Source of the DNA: Paenibacillus baekrokdamisoli
GTDB taxonomy: Bacteria; Bacillota; Bacilli; Paenibacillales; Paenibacillaceae
Reading direction: 5' to 3'
Assembly: GCF_003945345.1 (NCBI RefSeq)
Contig: NZ_AP019308.1
Location: 6,080,001-6,144,000 of the forward strand
DNA length: 64,000 nt
The notes under the pieces were generated by a model, which saw only the letters and a program-made list of their open reading frames with translations, searched no databases and was not told where the DNA came from. This document shows, one piece after another, positions 18,559 through 26,888 of the stretch; position 1 is the first letter of the stretch, and every line of letters begins with the position of its first letter. A program made the translations under genes and the position numbers.

Positions 18559-18602
18559 TATCGGGGTACAGAGGACGTTTTATCGGGGTACAAAGAACAT
18601 TT
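18559..18602 (+). promoter_or_regulatory. Paired 22-bp direct repeats before tnsA fragment
   Basis: TATCGGGGTACAGAGGACGT (18560 on) and TATCGGGGTACAAAGAACAT (18581 on) are direct repeats spaced by about two helical turns, just upstream of the tnsA ribosome site. They may be operator sites for a transposition regulator. This is inference from spacing and position only. Confidence 0.35.
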
Positions 18603-18617
18603 ATGGAGGTGAAAAAG

Positions 18618-18788
18618 TTGTCTATGAGGGGCGAAAGAAAAAAGGTAATGCAAAGCAACTACATTAAAAAGGGAAGAGGCCAAGGTGCTGGAGAGAATTA
18701 TCAGCCGTTTATTCAAGCACATGACAATAAGATTGCTTCAGAAGGCTGGTTAACGCGGCATAAAGGATGGAAGACCAGGCATTGGTAA
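18618..18788 (+). pseudogene. tnsA: Truncated TnsA transposase endonuclease subunit
   Basis: A 56-codon open frame starting TTG with GGAGGTG 6 bp upstream. It reads YIKKGRGQGAGENYQPFIQA and then EGWLTRHKGWKTRHW before a stop. This matches the N-terminal region of Tn7-like TnsA proteins (pattern KEGRGxGxGxxYxPW...GRxxRxxGWKTxRxH), from memory of the family. The catalytic part of TnsA, which cuts the 5' ends of the transposon, is missing. Its place, first gene after the glmS-side end, is where Tn7 has tnsA. A relic is the only reasonable reading. Confidence 0.75.
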
Positions 18789-19506
18789 TAACACTATTCA
18801 TTTGTTTCACATCCCTTCTTTTAATTACGCCTCTGTTAGAGGGACATATAATTTTATATCGAAAAAATTCAAACATCATTGAGATTCTAAATTAGATTTT
18901 TCAATATCATACTTTTGAACTGAGCTCATGAAAAGATATGCCTTTTTAATTTTACCATACCGGACTCTTTAACTACTTAATTTGTTACAAATTATAGGTA
19001 TTTTGGCAGGTATGCCAGATCTTTTGTCGAAATATTATAACGTCGGCAAATGCACGAAAAGTGATTCCTAAATTTAGAAAATACATGAGTAGGACTATTC
19101 CAGTAGTGTATCAAAATAAACCTAGCTAGTTCTTCAGAATAAGTGAAAATAGAATAGATCGGAGTATAAAGATTTTGTGAAAACGATTCTTCGAAGCAGT
19201 TTGAATATAAAATCGATATCCGATAATTAGCAATCTTGCATACTGTAAACCACAATTTTTCATTTCTTTTGCAATAGTATATGGAATGCAGCTTGAGGAG
19301 TATTACAGCAAGGTATAGGAGAATGCATATGATGCATATCTGTCATTGTAAAATGAAACAAGGGGAAAATTACGTTTTAAAAGAGAAAACTATCCTTATA
19401 ACAAGGATTCAAATTATTCTTTGCCTTGGAATTTGGAAAGAAAAATATATATAAGGAACCAAACTATAAGATCGAAGTGTATTAGAATAATTCTATTATT
19501 AAAAGG
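18789..19506. other. AT-rich gap after tnsA fragment, no assigned gene
   Basis: No recognisable gene. A minus-strand open frame at 18992-19255 (87 codons, containing SEELARFILIHYW and RYNISTKDLAYLPKYL) has no match I can name and could be a decayed piece of tns genes or of former cargo. A short plus-strand frame follows ATGATGCATATC near 19330. The promoter of the defence operon should lie in the last 200 bp. Confidence 0.4.
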
Positions 19507-20718
19507 GTGGGTCCAATATATACCTCGAGAATTGAAATGTTTCCGGCTAAAAATGGTGATACATTTCTGGTTAGTTGCTTTGGAGAGTCAAATGTAAACA
19601 TTCTTATAGATTTGGCTTACCTCCATACGTATAAAAATTATGTAAAACCTGTTCTTTTAAATAAGAAAACAATGGGTGAATCCCTAGATTTAATGGTTGT
19701 TACACATATCGATCAAGATCATATTGCCGGTGCAATTTCCTTTTTAGAAGATAACGGGACTTGTGAAGCTCCTAATATAATTGAAGTGAAGGAAATTTGG
19801 CACAATAGTTATCGACACTTATCTATTAGCCAGCATGAGTATCAACTGAATAAGACGGAGAAAGAAATCATTGAGAAAAAAGTTGTTTACGTTGAAAGAG
19901 ATTTTGATAGTAGGACTCCTATAAGTGGAAAACAAGGCTCTAGGCTTGCAGGCCATATATACTTAAATGGTTACAACTGGAACGGATCTTTTAGTGGTAA
20001 TGCAGTTTCTTATAATAAAACTCCCATATTACTTGATGACGGGGCAGTTAGTATCACAGTACTTTCTCCGACTGATATTGAGCTTAAAGATTTAGAGAGA
20101 GTGTGGAGAAAGGAACTGCGTCGAACTTTTCCTAGGATGTCATTGACATCGGATCCATGTTTTGATGATGCTGTAGAATATGTTAATGAATATCTTGAAC
20201 CCAAAGGGGCCGGTATAGGTAGAACGAATGTATCCGCGACAGGTTCTATAAAGAAATTGTCAATGTCGTCCTTTTTTGAAGACGGTGATGAGATTAATGC
20301 TAGTTCCATTACATTTATTTTAGAACATAAAGATAAAAAAATGCTTTTTTTAGGAGATTGTCCACCCTCAATAACAATTCGACAACTTAAAGCTCATTTC
20401 TCTACTACAGAGGTACCGCCATACTTTGATTTAATTAAAGTTTCTCATCATGGAAGTCAATTTAATACGAATATGGATCTCCTTAATATGGTCGATTCAA
20501 AGAATTACTTAATATCTACTAATGGTTCAGGTCACGGGCATCCTGACATGGAGACCTTATCCAGAATAGTTGCTAGAAAATCTACATTTACAAGAAATTT
20601 ATTTTTCTCGTATCCAACCCCTTCAGCCATCTCAATGAATAAGGAAGAATTGAAGAAGGAGTTTAATTATGAAGTATTTTACCCAAGTACTGAAGAGAGT
20701 GTAATAGTACACCTATAA
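19507..20718 (+). CDS. Metallo-beta-lactamase-fold hydrolase of the defence operon
   Basis: A 403-aa MBL-fold protein of the ComEC-like type. The metal motif HxDxDH is at residues 67-72 (THIDQDHIAG), and SHHGS at H314-S317 is the late signature. No membrane segments are seen, so it is a free cytoplasmic hydrolase. The start is GTG with a weak, close ribosome site; an ATG at 19537 is the alternative. It is the first gene of a run reaching to 25494, with gaps of 15 bp or overlaps. MBL and trypsin-like genes are known accessory effectors of ABC-3C/Lamassu-type defence systems. Substrate unknown. Confidence 0.78.
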   Translation: MGPIYTSRIEMFPAKNGDTFLVSCFGESNVNILIDLAYLHTYKNYVKPVLLNKKTMGESLDLMVVTHIDQDHIAGAISFLEDNGTCEAPNIIEVKEIWHNSYRHLSISQHEYQLNKTEKEIIEKKVVYVERDFDSRTPISGKQGSRLAGHIYLNGYNWNGSFSGNAVSYNKTPILLDDGAVSITVLSPTDIELKDLERVWRKELRRTFPRMSLTSDPCFDDAVEYVNEYLEPKGAGIGRTNVSATGSIKKLSMSSFFEDGDEINASSITFILEHKDKKMLFLGDCPPSITIRQLKAHFSTTEVPPYFDLIKVSHHGSQFNTNMDLLNMVDSKNYLISTNGSGHGHPDMETLSRIVARKSTFTRNLFFSYPTPSAISMNKEELKKEFNYEVFYPSTEESVIVHL

Positions 20719-20733
20719 CTAGGGGGAGCATCA

Positions 20734-22101
20734 GTGAATCAAAATGATTTTAAATCTATTGCTAAAGTACGTTGTGGGAGTGAGAATGGAACAGGCTTTC
20801 TAATAAATGAAACTACGTTGATAACAGCCAGACATGTTATTGACGATAATTTAGATCCGAACGAGTTAAAACCTGTGTTTATTATATTCGAAAATAATAT
20901 TGAAATACAGGCAACGGTTATTTTTCCAAATGAGCCTTACGTTGGGGTGGATTTTTCGATTTTGTCGTTGCCTGAAGGGGGAGGATATTCTCCCACACTA
21001 CCACTAAGTATACAAGGGCTTGAGTTAAATGAGAATTGGCAAGCCTTTGGATTTCCGGATACTCAGAAAGACCGGGGGCAACCATTTCGAGGAACCATAT
21101 TACAAGTGTTTGATGAGAGTGAGGAATGCGACTTTGATTTAGATTTGGCTTGTGAAATTCCTGTAATAACGGATCCTAAATTTATAACGCATGGAGCATC
21201 GGGATCACCTATAGTAGTTAACCGTGCGATAGTCGGTATTATGAAAGATAAACCAGCTGGTGGAGGAATTATCGGCGCTACTTCGATTAAACGTTGCCTA
21301 CCGATACTAAGGGCAATGAATATATCCGTTTCTATTCGAGATATAAGTTATAGCGAAATAGAAAGTTCAAGTGCACTTAGTGTAGATGGGATGACCATCT
21401 TTGAGAGGCAATATGATTCCGAAAAAGAAATTGTTATGGGATTAATTGAGGACTTTCCACCAGAAACACATCCTATTTTAATGGAGAGTTTAATTCAATC
21501 TATAGAAATTATTATGAAAACAGATGCAGAGAAACTTCGGACATTCTTTCAACGCTACAGACATCCCTTTAATGGATTGAGTACTGTTTCAGGCATAGAG
21601 CAACTACTGGAGTTAATAACTATCCTGAGATGTGGATATAAAGAGTTAAGTTTTATCCATAATGATATAAATGCAAATTTGAGTCTAGACGAAAATGAAG
21701 AGTTATTTGCAAATCTTATCTTCTCAACGAAAAGGCATGCGAAAATGCCTGAACTTGTATTAGACCTTTTTCGAGAAAAGGCAGCAACTGCAACAGGGAA
21801 AAAAGAACTTCGTCGTGGCGAGGCCCTATTCCCGTTTCCTTTAATATTGGATAATTGCAGTAAAAAAAAGGAATCTAATATATGCAGGAGATGTCAAAAT
21901 GAGTTTTCTTTTGAGGATATCTTGATTGATTTCACTAAAGTTAACGAACAAGGATATTTTCAGGGTTTAGAAGAAAACAACTACAAAAGTTTAGATGGAA
22001 CAAAGGTGCTGTGTGGTGACTGTATTAGAACTTTGTATAATCACGTAACTAACTTAGAAGAATTAAAGTTTCATGTTAGGGAGATGAACAATTTTGATTG
22101 A
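20734..22101 (+). CDS. Trypsin-like serine protease effector (LmuA-like)
   Basis: Residues 1-200 form a chymotrypsin-fold protease with the triad H34 (TARHVI), D73 (VDFSIL) and S156 (GASGSP). The middle part is helical and unassigned. The C-terminus holds a two-part zinc ribbon, C384-x2-C387 and C427-x2-C430. No signal peptide is seen, so it acts inside the cell. The GTG start follows AGGGGGAGC. The gene overlaps the small middle-component gene. Protease effectors paired with an SMC-like ATPase are known for the Lamassu family. The likely role is abortive proteolysis on phage or plasmid sensing, which is inference. Confidence 0.8.
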   Translation: MNQNDFKSIAKVRCGSENGTGFLINETTLITARHVIDDNLDPNELKPVFIIFENNIEIQATVIFPNEPYVGVDFSILSLPEGGGYSPTLPLSIQGLELNENWQAFGFPDTQKDRGQPFRGTILQVFDESEECDFDLDLACEIPVITDPKFITHGASGSPIVVNRAIVGIMKDKPAGGGIIGATSIKRCLPILRAMNISVSIRDISYSEIESSSALSVDGMTIFERQYDSEKEIVMGLIEDFPPETHPILMESLIQSIEIIMKTDAEKLRTFFQRYRHPFNGLSTVSGIEQLLELITILRCGYKELSFIHNDINANLSLDENEELFANLIFSTKRHAKMPELVLDLFREKAATATGKKELRRGEALFPFPLILDNCSKKKESNICRRCQNEFSFEDILIDFTKVNEQGYFQGLEENNYKSLDGTKVLCGDCIRTLYNHVTNLEELKFHVREMNNFD

Positions 22102-22642
22102 AGAAATTGCAAGATTTTTTGAAGAAAATGAGTATATAAAACTAAATCAGCTTAAGTTCAATTATCTTAATGCAGTATATGTTTCGACTGAGCAGATTTA
22201 CGGCTTTGTTCATTTTGAAACCGAAGCAGAGTTGAGAGAAAACTGGGAAAAAGCTGCTGATGAATTAGCTGTTAAATTGCAGAGTCGTTTGAATAAAGAA
22301 CTCCATATGCTTAAATGGGATGTTTATCTTATAGTTATGATCTCACAAAATCAAATTGACACATCATATCGAAAATTAATAGAGAATGATAGACACTATT
22401 TTAGAAAAATTGTTATTACAAAAAATGATGCACCATACATAAACAGAATTCCCTTTGTTCTTGATTTAACCAGTGATAAGGACCTACTTATTTTTAATGA
22501 TAACGAGTTTTATGAAGAGTTCCGAGAATGTCTGAAACAAGCAACATTAAGTAAGTTGCCTCAGGACTTCTTTAACCCTAAGTTAACAGCGGATCAATTG
22601 ATTAATTATTTTAGTTCAATTAAAAAGGATGATTCAAATTGA
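22094..22642 (+). CDS. Small middle component (LmuC/ABC-3C-like)
   Basis: A 182-aa protein with no motif I can name. Its place, between an effector and an SMC-like ATPase with overlaps on both sides (8 bp and 4 bp), and its size match the middle component of ABC three-component systems, called LmuC in Lamassu. The start TTG at 22094 overlaps the protease stop, and its own stop overlaps the TTG of the ATPase gene. Assignment is by position, not by sequence. Confidence 0.6.
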   Translation: MIEEIARFFEENEYIKLNQLKFNYLNAVYVSTEQIYGFVHFETEAELRENWEKAADELAVKLQSRLNKELHMLKWDVYLIVMISQNQIDTSYRKLIENDRHYFRKIVITKNDAPYINRIPFVLDLTSDKDLLIFNDNEFYEEFRECLKQATLSKLPQDFFNPKLTADQLINYFSSIKKDDSN

Positions 22643-25494
22643 AGATAAGATCATTGAAGATATGTGGGTTCCGAGGATTTTCTGATGAAACTATATTCCG
22701 TTTCAATGATGCGAAGGTAATCTTACTATATGGCCCAAATGGGCATGGAAAAACATCAGTTTTTGATGCTATTGAATGGGGACTTTCTGGAGAAATTCAC
22801 AGATTTAATCAAGCCACTGATGAAAGAAATAGAACCCGATTCATTAGGAATATGCATACAAGTCCATTAAAAGAGACGTATGTAGAAATAGATCTTATTG
22901 GCCCTAATGGGGACATTGTTAAAGTAAAGAGAACATGTACTGCAAGACCTCAGGATATGACGGATTATGGAAAACATAAATTGGAGCTTCACTTGCCAAC
23001 GCCTATTAATGGTAGAACCAATTTTAGGGATGCTGATGCGGAGAATCTGTTAAAAAGATTATTAATAAAACCTGCTTGGATTGAAAAAGTTGAAGTATCC
23101 CGTGGACTACATCTTACTCATATTTTGGGGCAAGAGAAGTTAAATGAATTTCTTCGAGGAATGAAAGACGGTGATAGATACGATTCTCTTTCGTTGCTGT
23201 TCGGAACCGAGCATTTTTTGAGATATAAAGATATATATAATGAACTGATCAAAAAAATAAACGATCGAGTTAATCAAATAGAAGGCCAAATTACTGAAGG
23301 TAGTCGAAAAAAGACTGAAATAAAAGAGTCTATTGATGAATTGAATAAAAAATTTTCTGATTCAAACCAGAAGCCTTTGAGCGTTGCCCTTAGCGAATAT
23401 AAGGACAATTTTTTAGTTCCTGAAAATCTGTTTGAAAAAGAGGATTGGAACGCTTTAATACCATTAATTGAGAAGGAGACCGAGACGCTAAAACAGAGAA
23501 GATATGATTTAGAAAATAAGGAACGGCGTATTCATGATCTGGAAGATAGTAAATCAAAGTGGCTGACTGATTTGGAGAAATTAAAGATAGAAGTAAGCAG
23601 ATTGGAAAAATTAAAAATCCACCGTAATGATTACAATATGCTTAATTTGGTTTTTAACCTGACCAAACGCAACAACCAATATGAGGAGTCTCTTATTTTC
23701 ATTAAAGATAAGAATATAGAAATCGACACTACTAAACAGGCAATCGAGGGAATTAATGCTTCGGTGCACATCTCTGATAACTTCATTAAAGTAGTTGCAG
23801 AGAGCATAGAAAATTTAAGGAACAATAAATATGACTTAATCAAGGATGTCCAAATTGCACATGAGAATTTTATTTGGAAATCTAAAACATCGGAGCTCTT
23901 GAAATTTATTAGTGTATCTCAATCTTCTATTGTAGATGTATCGAGTATCCATGCTAGTACGAGTAGCTCACTGAAACTTTTAGAAGAATCTGTTTTAGCA
24001 TTACATGGTATAGATCAGAAATATAAAAATTTTCTTAGTGGCTTATCTGATTATCTATCCGTAGAAGATGAGATAAATAGTTGCCCTGCTTGTGGAACAG
24101 AGGGGATTAACAAGCCACAATTACAACTACGAATTCAATTGGAACAAGCCCAAATTCATCATGAACTGCCTTTATTGGAACAACAAATTAAAGAGATGAA
24201 AGATAAATTTGAAAAAGAGAAAACTAAATTAAATGATTTGAATTCGGATATTGAAAAATCTTATTTAGAAATCAAAACAATTCTAAAAAGCGCTGAAGAA
24301 GAATGTCAGAATAAGAAAGACCATATGTTGAAAATGGAAAAAGAAATACAGAATTTGAATGCTCAAGTAGAATTGAGGAATAAATCCATTCAAGAATACA
24401 ATGAGGATTTACTGAGAATTGGTTTGAATGAAATTACAGAAAATAAAATGGGCAAATTACTACAGTTAGAGCAGCAATTCGCAGCAAATTTAATGGTACT
24501 AACAGCAGAGGAAAAAGACGATTTACCTCAGGAAATTAAAAAAACAGAAGAAATTATTGCCGAAAATCGAGCTTTTGTTGAATCTTTTATAAGTAAAATG
24601 TTGCTTGCGGGTGCGCCTTCGCTGGCTAAACAGTGGAGTATTGAGGAGATAAAGGGTTTTATACAAGATGCTTTGAAAAATGTACAGAGTGAAAAAGAGA
24701 AGCTGATTCAACTAGAATCAGTAGTTATTAAGTCGATTACTGCAATAGAAAATGCTAAAGAAGAATTGTTATTAAAGACACGTCAGGAAGAAATGCGTGT
24801 GCAACAGAGTCACTTAGAGCAATTAGACCAACTTAAAAAAACAGCAAATGCTGACCAGGAATCTGTCAAAGATTTAATTAACAATGTTAAACCAGCCGTT
24901 GATCAATTAAATGAAAAAATGATTTCTGAATTATTCGATACCATTCAGAAAATCTTCTCTCGAATTAATTCTCATCCAGTTTATAACCATATTAATTTTA
25001 ATAAAGAATACAGGCACAAATCTTACAAATTACTGATTTTAGTCATAAATGGATATCTTGAAAATCAAACACAGGCAAATGCAACGTACATATTCAGTTC
25101 AGCACAAATTAACTCGATAGCACTATCTTTTTTTATGGCTATGGGTGTTCACCAACAGTGGTCCAGTCTACAACTTATGGGTATGGATGATCCAATTCAA
25201 AGCATGGATGAGATTAATGTTTTATCACTGATTGATTTAATTCGTTTATTTATGGAAAAATATGATAAGCAGTTTATTATCTCAACCCATGATTATAGTT
25301 TTTACCAAATGATGTTGAAAAAATTTAGAAATCAAGATATTGCGGTAATTGAGTATGAAGGATATAGCGAAAAAGGTCCGCTTATAAAGCAACAAGTTAG
25401 CAAAGATGCAGAAACAGAGAATGTATTGATTATACCTGCTGAAGATCCAATCTCGAGATCCAAGTTATTAGAACTTAATGATGCATCATTATAA
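22639..25494 (+). CDS. SMC/Rad50-like ATPase (LmuB-like)
   Basis: A 951-aa SMC-type ATPase. Walker A GPNGHGKTS is at residues 32-40. Long coiled coils (about 180-480 and 490-800) flank a zinc hook C482-P-A-C485. The C-terminal half-site has SSAQINSIALSFF as signature, DDPIQSMDEIN (about 850-860) as Walker B and D-loop, and the H-loop ISTHDYSF. LmuB proteins of this shape sense foreign DNA and release the effector. The TTG start overlaps the upstream stop. Residue content is K/E/N-rich and the DNA is more AT-rich than the housekeeping genes, a sign of transfer. Confidence 0.85.
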   Translation: MKIRSLKICGFRGFSDETIFRFNDAKVILLYGPNGHGKTSVFDAIEWGLSGEIHRFNQATDERNRTRFIRNMHTSPLKETYVEIDLIGPNGDIVKVKRTCTARPQDMTDYGKHKLELHLPTPINGRTNFRDADAENLLKRLLIKPAWIEKVEVSRGLHLTHILGQEKLNEFLRGMKDGDRYDSLSLLFGTEHFLRYKDIYNELIKKINDRVNQIEGQITEGSRKKTEIKESIDELNKKFSDSNQKPLSVALSEYKDNFLVPENLFEKEDWNALIPLIEKETETLKQRRYDLENKERRIHDLEDSKSKWLTDLEKLKIEVSRLEKLKIHRNDYNMLNLVFNLTKRNNQYEESLIFIKDKNIEIDTTKQAIEGINASVHISDNFIKVVAESIENLRNNKYDLIKDVQIAHENFIWKSKTSELLKFISVSQSSIVDVSSIHASTSSSLKLLEESVLALHGIDQKYKNFLSGLSDYLSVEDEINSCPACGTEGINKPQLQLRIQLEQAQIHHELPLLEQQIKEMKDKFEKEKTKLNDLNSDIEKSYLEIKTILKSAEEECQNKKDHMLKMEKEIQNLNAQVELRNKSIQEYNEDLLRIGLNEITENKMGKLLQLEQQFAANLMVLTAEEKDDLPQEIKKTEEIIAENRAFVESFISKMLLAGAPSLAKQWSIEEIKGFIQDALKNVQSEKEKLIQLESVVIKSITAIENAKEELLLKTRQEEMRVQQSHLEQLDQLKKTANADQESVKDLINNVKPAVDQLNEKMISELFDTIQKIFSRINSHPVYNHINFNKEYRHKSYKLLILVINGYLENQTQANATYIFSSAQINSIALSFFMAMGVHQQWSSLQLMGMDDPIQSMDEINVLSLIDLIRLFMEKYDKQFIISTHDYSFYQMMLKKFRNQDIAVIEYEGYSEKGPLIKQQVSKDAETENVLIIPAEDPISRSKLLELNDASL

Positions 25495-25522
25495 CAAGTT
25501 TTCATCTTAAGAGGAGGTACTA

Positions 25523-26695
25523 ATGGCGGTAAGTTTAGTATCTAATGATTTATTGGAGCGTTTTAAAGGATTATTAGATGAAACTGAGAATGAATTAAAT
25601 ATTATTTCCCCATTCATTGGAACGCAAACCGCTACTCTATTGGCAGATTGGCTAATATTGAATCCCACCATTAGTTGCAACATTATTACCAGGTTTTATA
25701 GGGAGGATTTTGTAGAGCGAGTTAGCAGCATTTACGGATTAGAACGCTTGCTTCATGCAAAGGCGAAAATTTATGCTTTAATCGATTTACATTCCAAGCT
25801 TTACTCGTTTGATGCCCACTCCGTTATCATAGGTTCAGCCAACTTTACACAAGGTGGCTTTTTATCAAACCACGAGGTCTGTGTCATAATGGAGGATGAG
25901 CCAGAAATAACTGAAAAGGCAAATGAATACTTCTACGATTTGCTAGGTCAAATTCAAATGGATGGTAATGGGGTTGTTACCCAAGAATGGATTGATGAAG
26001 AAAAGAAATATGTCCCTCATCTAGCCGCTAATCAAAGGAATAGAAAGGTCACCTACTCTAATATTTCAAAAAAGGGTGTCGTTCTAAAGAAAATGGTACA
26101 TCCTGATTTGTTTGAATCGATTCTAGAGAATTCAAATGATTATGATGAGGTTACTGGTTACTGGTTAAAGTTTGAAGGTACTGGTGAAGACCGTATTCCT
26201 AATGATTATAATTATAAGCAAATGAAGGGTGAACGTAGACGTACTTTAGATCTCACGTATTTCCCCCGAAAACCAGGCAGCATTCAAAGTGAGGATACGC
26301 TTTTCTTAACTATTGTGAGTTATGATGAACACGATAAGCCGACCCCTATGATTGTTGGATATGCTAAGACAAGTGGGTTTAAGAAAGAGAATGTAGTAGA
26401 TGATAGTGACATTGAAGAGTATCCCTGGGTATATCGATTTCCATTCTTTGTGGAGTTTACAAGTGGTAAGGTAATTAATGCCCCGATCAAGTACGGTATT
26501 CGATTAATTGATGTTTATAATCATTCAGGTAAGGTAACATTCCCCTCACTAAGAAAACGTAGTAATGTCAGTCAAAGGACTTTGCAAAGTATGCATTTTA
26601 GGCGATCTCATATTAGAATTACTCAAGAGGCGTATGACTACTTAATGAATGAATTAAATGCACGTTTTCGTACTTATGGAGAAATTATTTTGTAA
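25523..26695 (+). CDS. Single-HKD phospholipase D-family protein
   Basis: A 390-aa protein. The HKD motif is H90-S-K92...D97 followed by GSANFTQGGF, once per chain, so a dimer would form the active site as in PLD-type nucleases such as BfiI or NgoFVII. The C-terminal 200 residues are unassigned. It has its own ribosome site (AGAGGAGG) 28 bp after the ATPase stop, so it may be cotranscribed. A degenerate copy of its 3' end lies before the outer transposon end (29408-29525). That hints it belongs to the transposon's conserved edge rather than to one defence system. Nuclease activity is inferred. Confidence 0.75.
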   Translation: MAVSLVSNDLLERFKGLLDETENELNIISPFIGTQTATLLADWLILNPTISCNIITRFYREDFVERVSSIYGLERLLHAKAKIYALIDLHSKLYSFDAHSVIIGSANFTQGGFLSNHEVCVIMEDEPEITEKANEYFYDLLGQIQMDGNGVVTQEWIDEEKKYVPHLAANQRNRKVTYSNISKKGVVLKKMVHPDLFESILENSNDYDEVTGYWLKFEGTGEDRIPNDYNYKQMKGERRRTLDLTYFPRKPGSIQSEDTLFLTIVSYDEHDKPTPMIVGYAKTSGFKKENVVDDSDIEEYPWVYRFPFFVEFTSGKVINAPIKYGIRLIDVYNHSGKVTFPSLRKRSNVSQRTLQSMHFRRSHIRITQEAYDYLMNELNARFRTYGEIIL

Positions 26696-26744
26696 GTCTT
26701 TTGTAGTGTAAGTGAATAGATCTGATAAGAGGTAAATACGTTTT

Positions 26745-26794
26745 AGATACCAACTTTAATGTGAATACCAGACACAAACTCTTTAATGTCACTG
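26745..26794 (-). repeat. Internal, probably dead, distal-type transposon end
   Basis: Two TnsB-type sites in inverse orientation: AGATACCAACTTTAATGTGA (26745-26764) and AGACACAAACTCTTTAATGT (26770-26789). The tip reads CACTGAAGA, where the outer end has CACTGAACA, so the terminal TGT has become TCT. It marks the far end of a first element carrying the Lamassu-like and PLD genes. Confidence 0.75.
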
Positions 26795-26795
26795 A

Positions 26796-26864
26796 AGACC
26801 TAATCTTAATTGCATTATAGGTGGAAGAGGAGCGGGTAAATCTTTTATATTAGAATCACCATAA
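26796..26864 (+). pseudogene. ATPase fragment with Walker A only
   Basis: A short open frame reads RPNLNCIIGGRGAGKSFILE before a stop. It is a clear P-loop (GGRGAGKS) in a context typical of large SMC or AAA ATPases, but it lacks a start and the rest of the protein. It lies between the internal transposon end and ptuA and does not match either neighbouring ATPase. It is the leftover of a deleted gene. Confidence 0.55.
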
Positions 26865-26888
26865 TATTGAATATATAATGAGGTGCGT

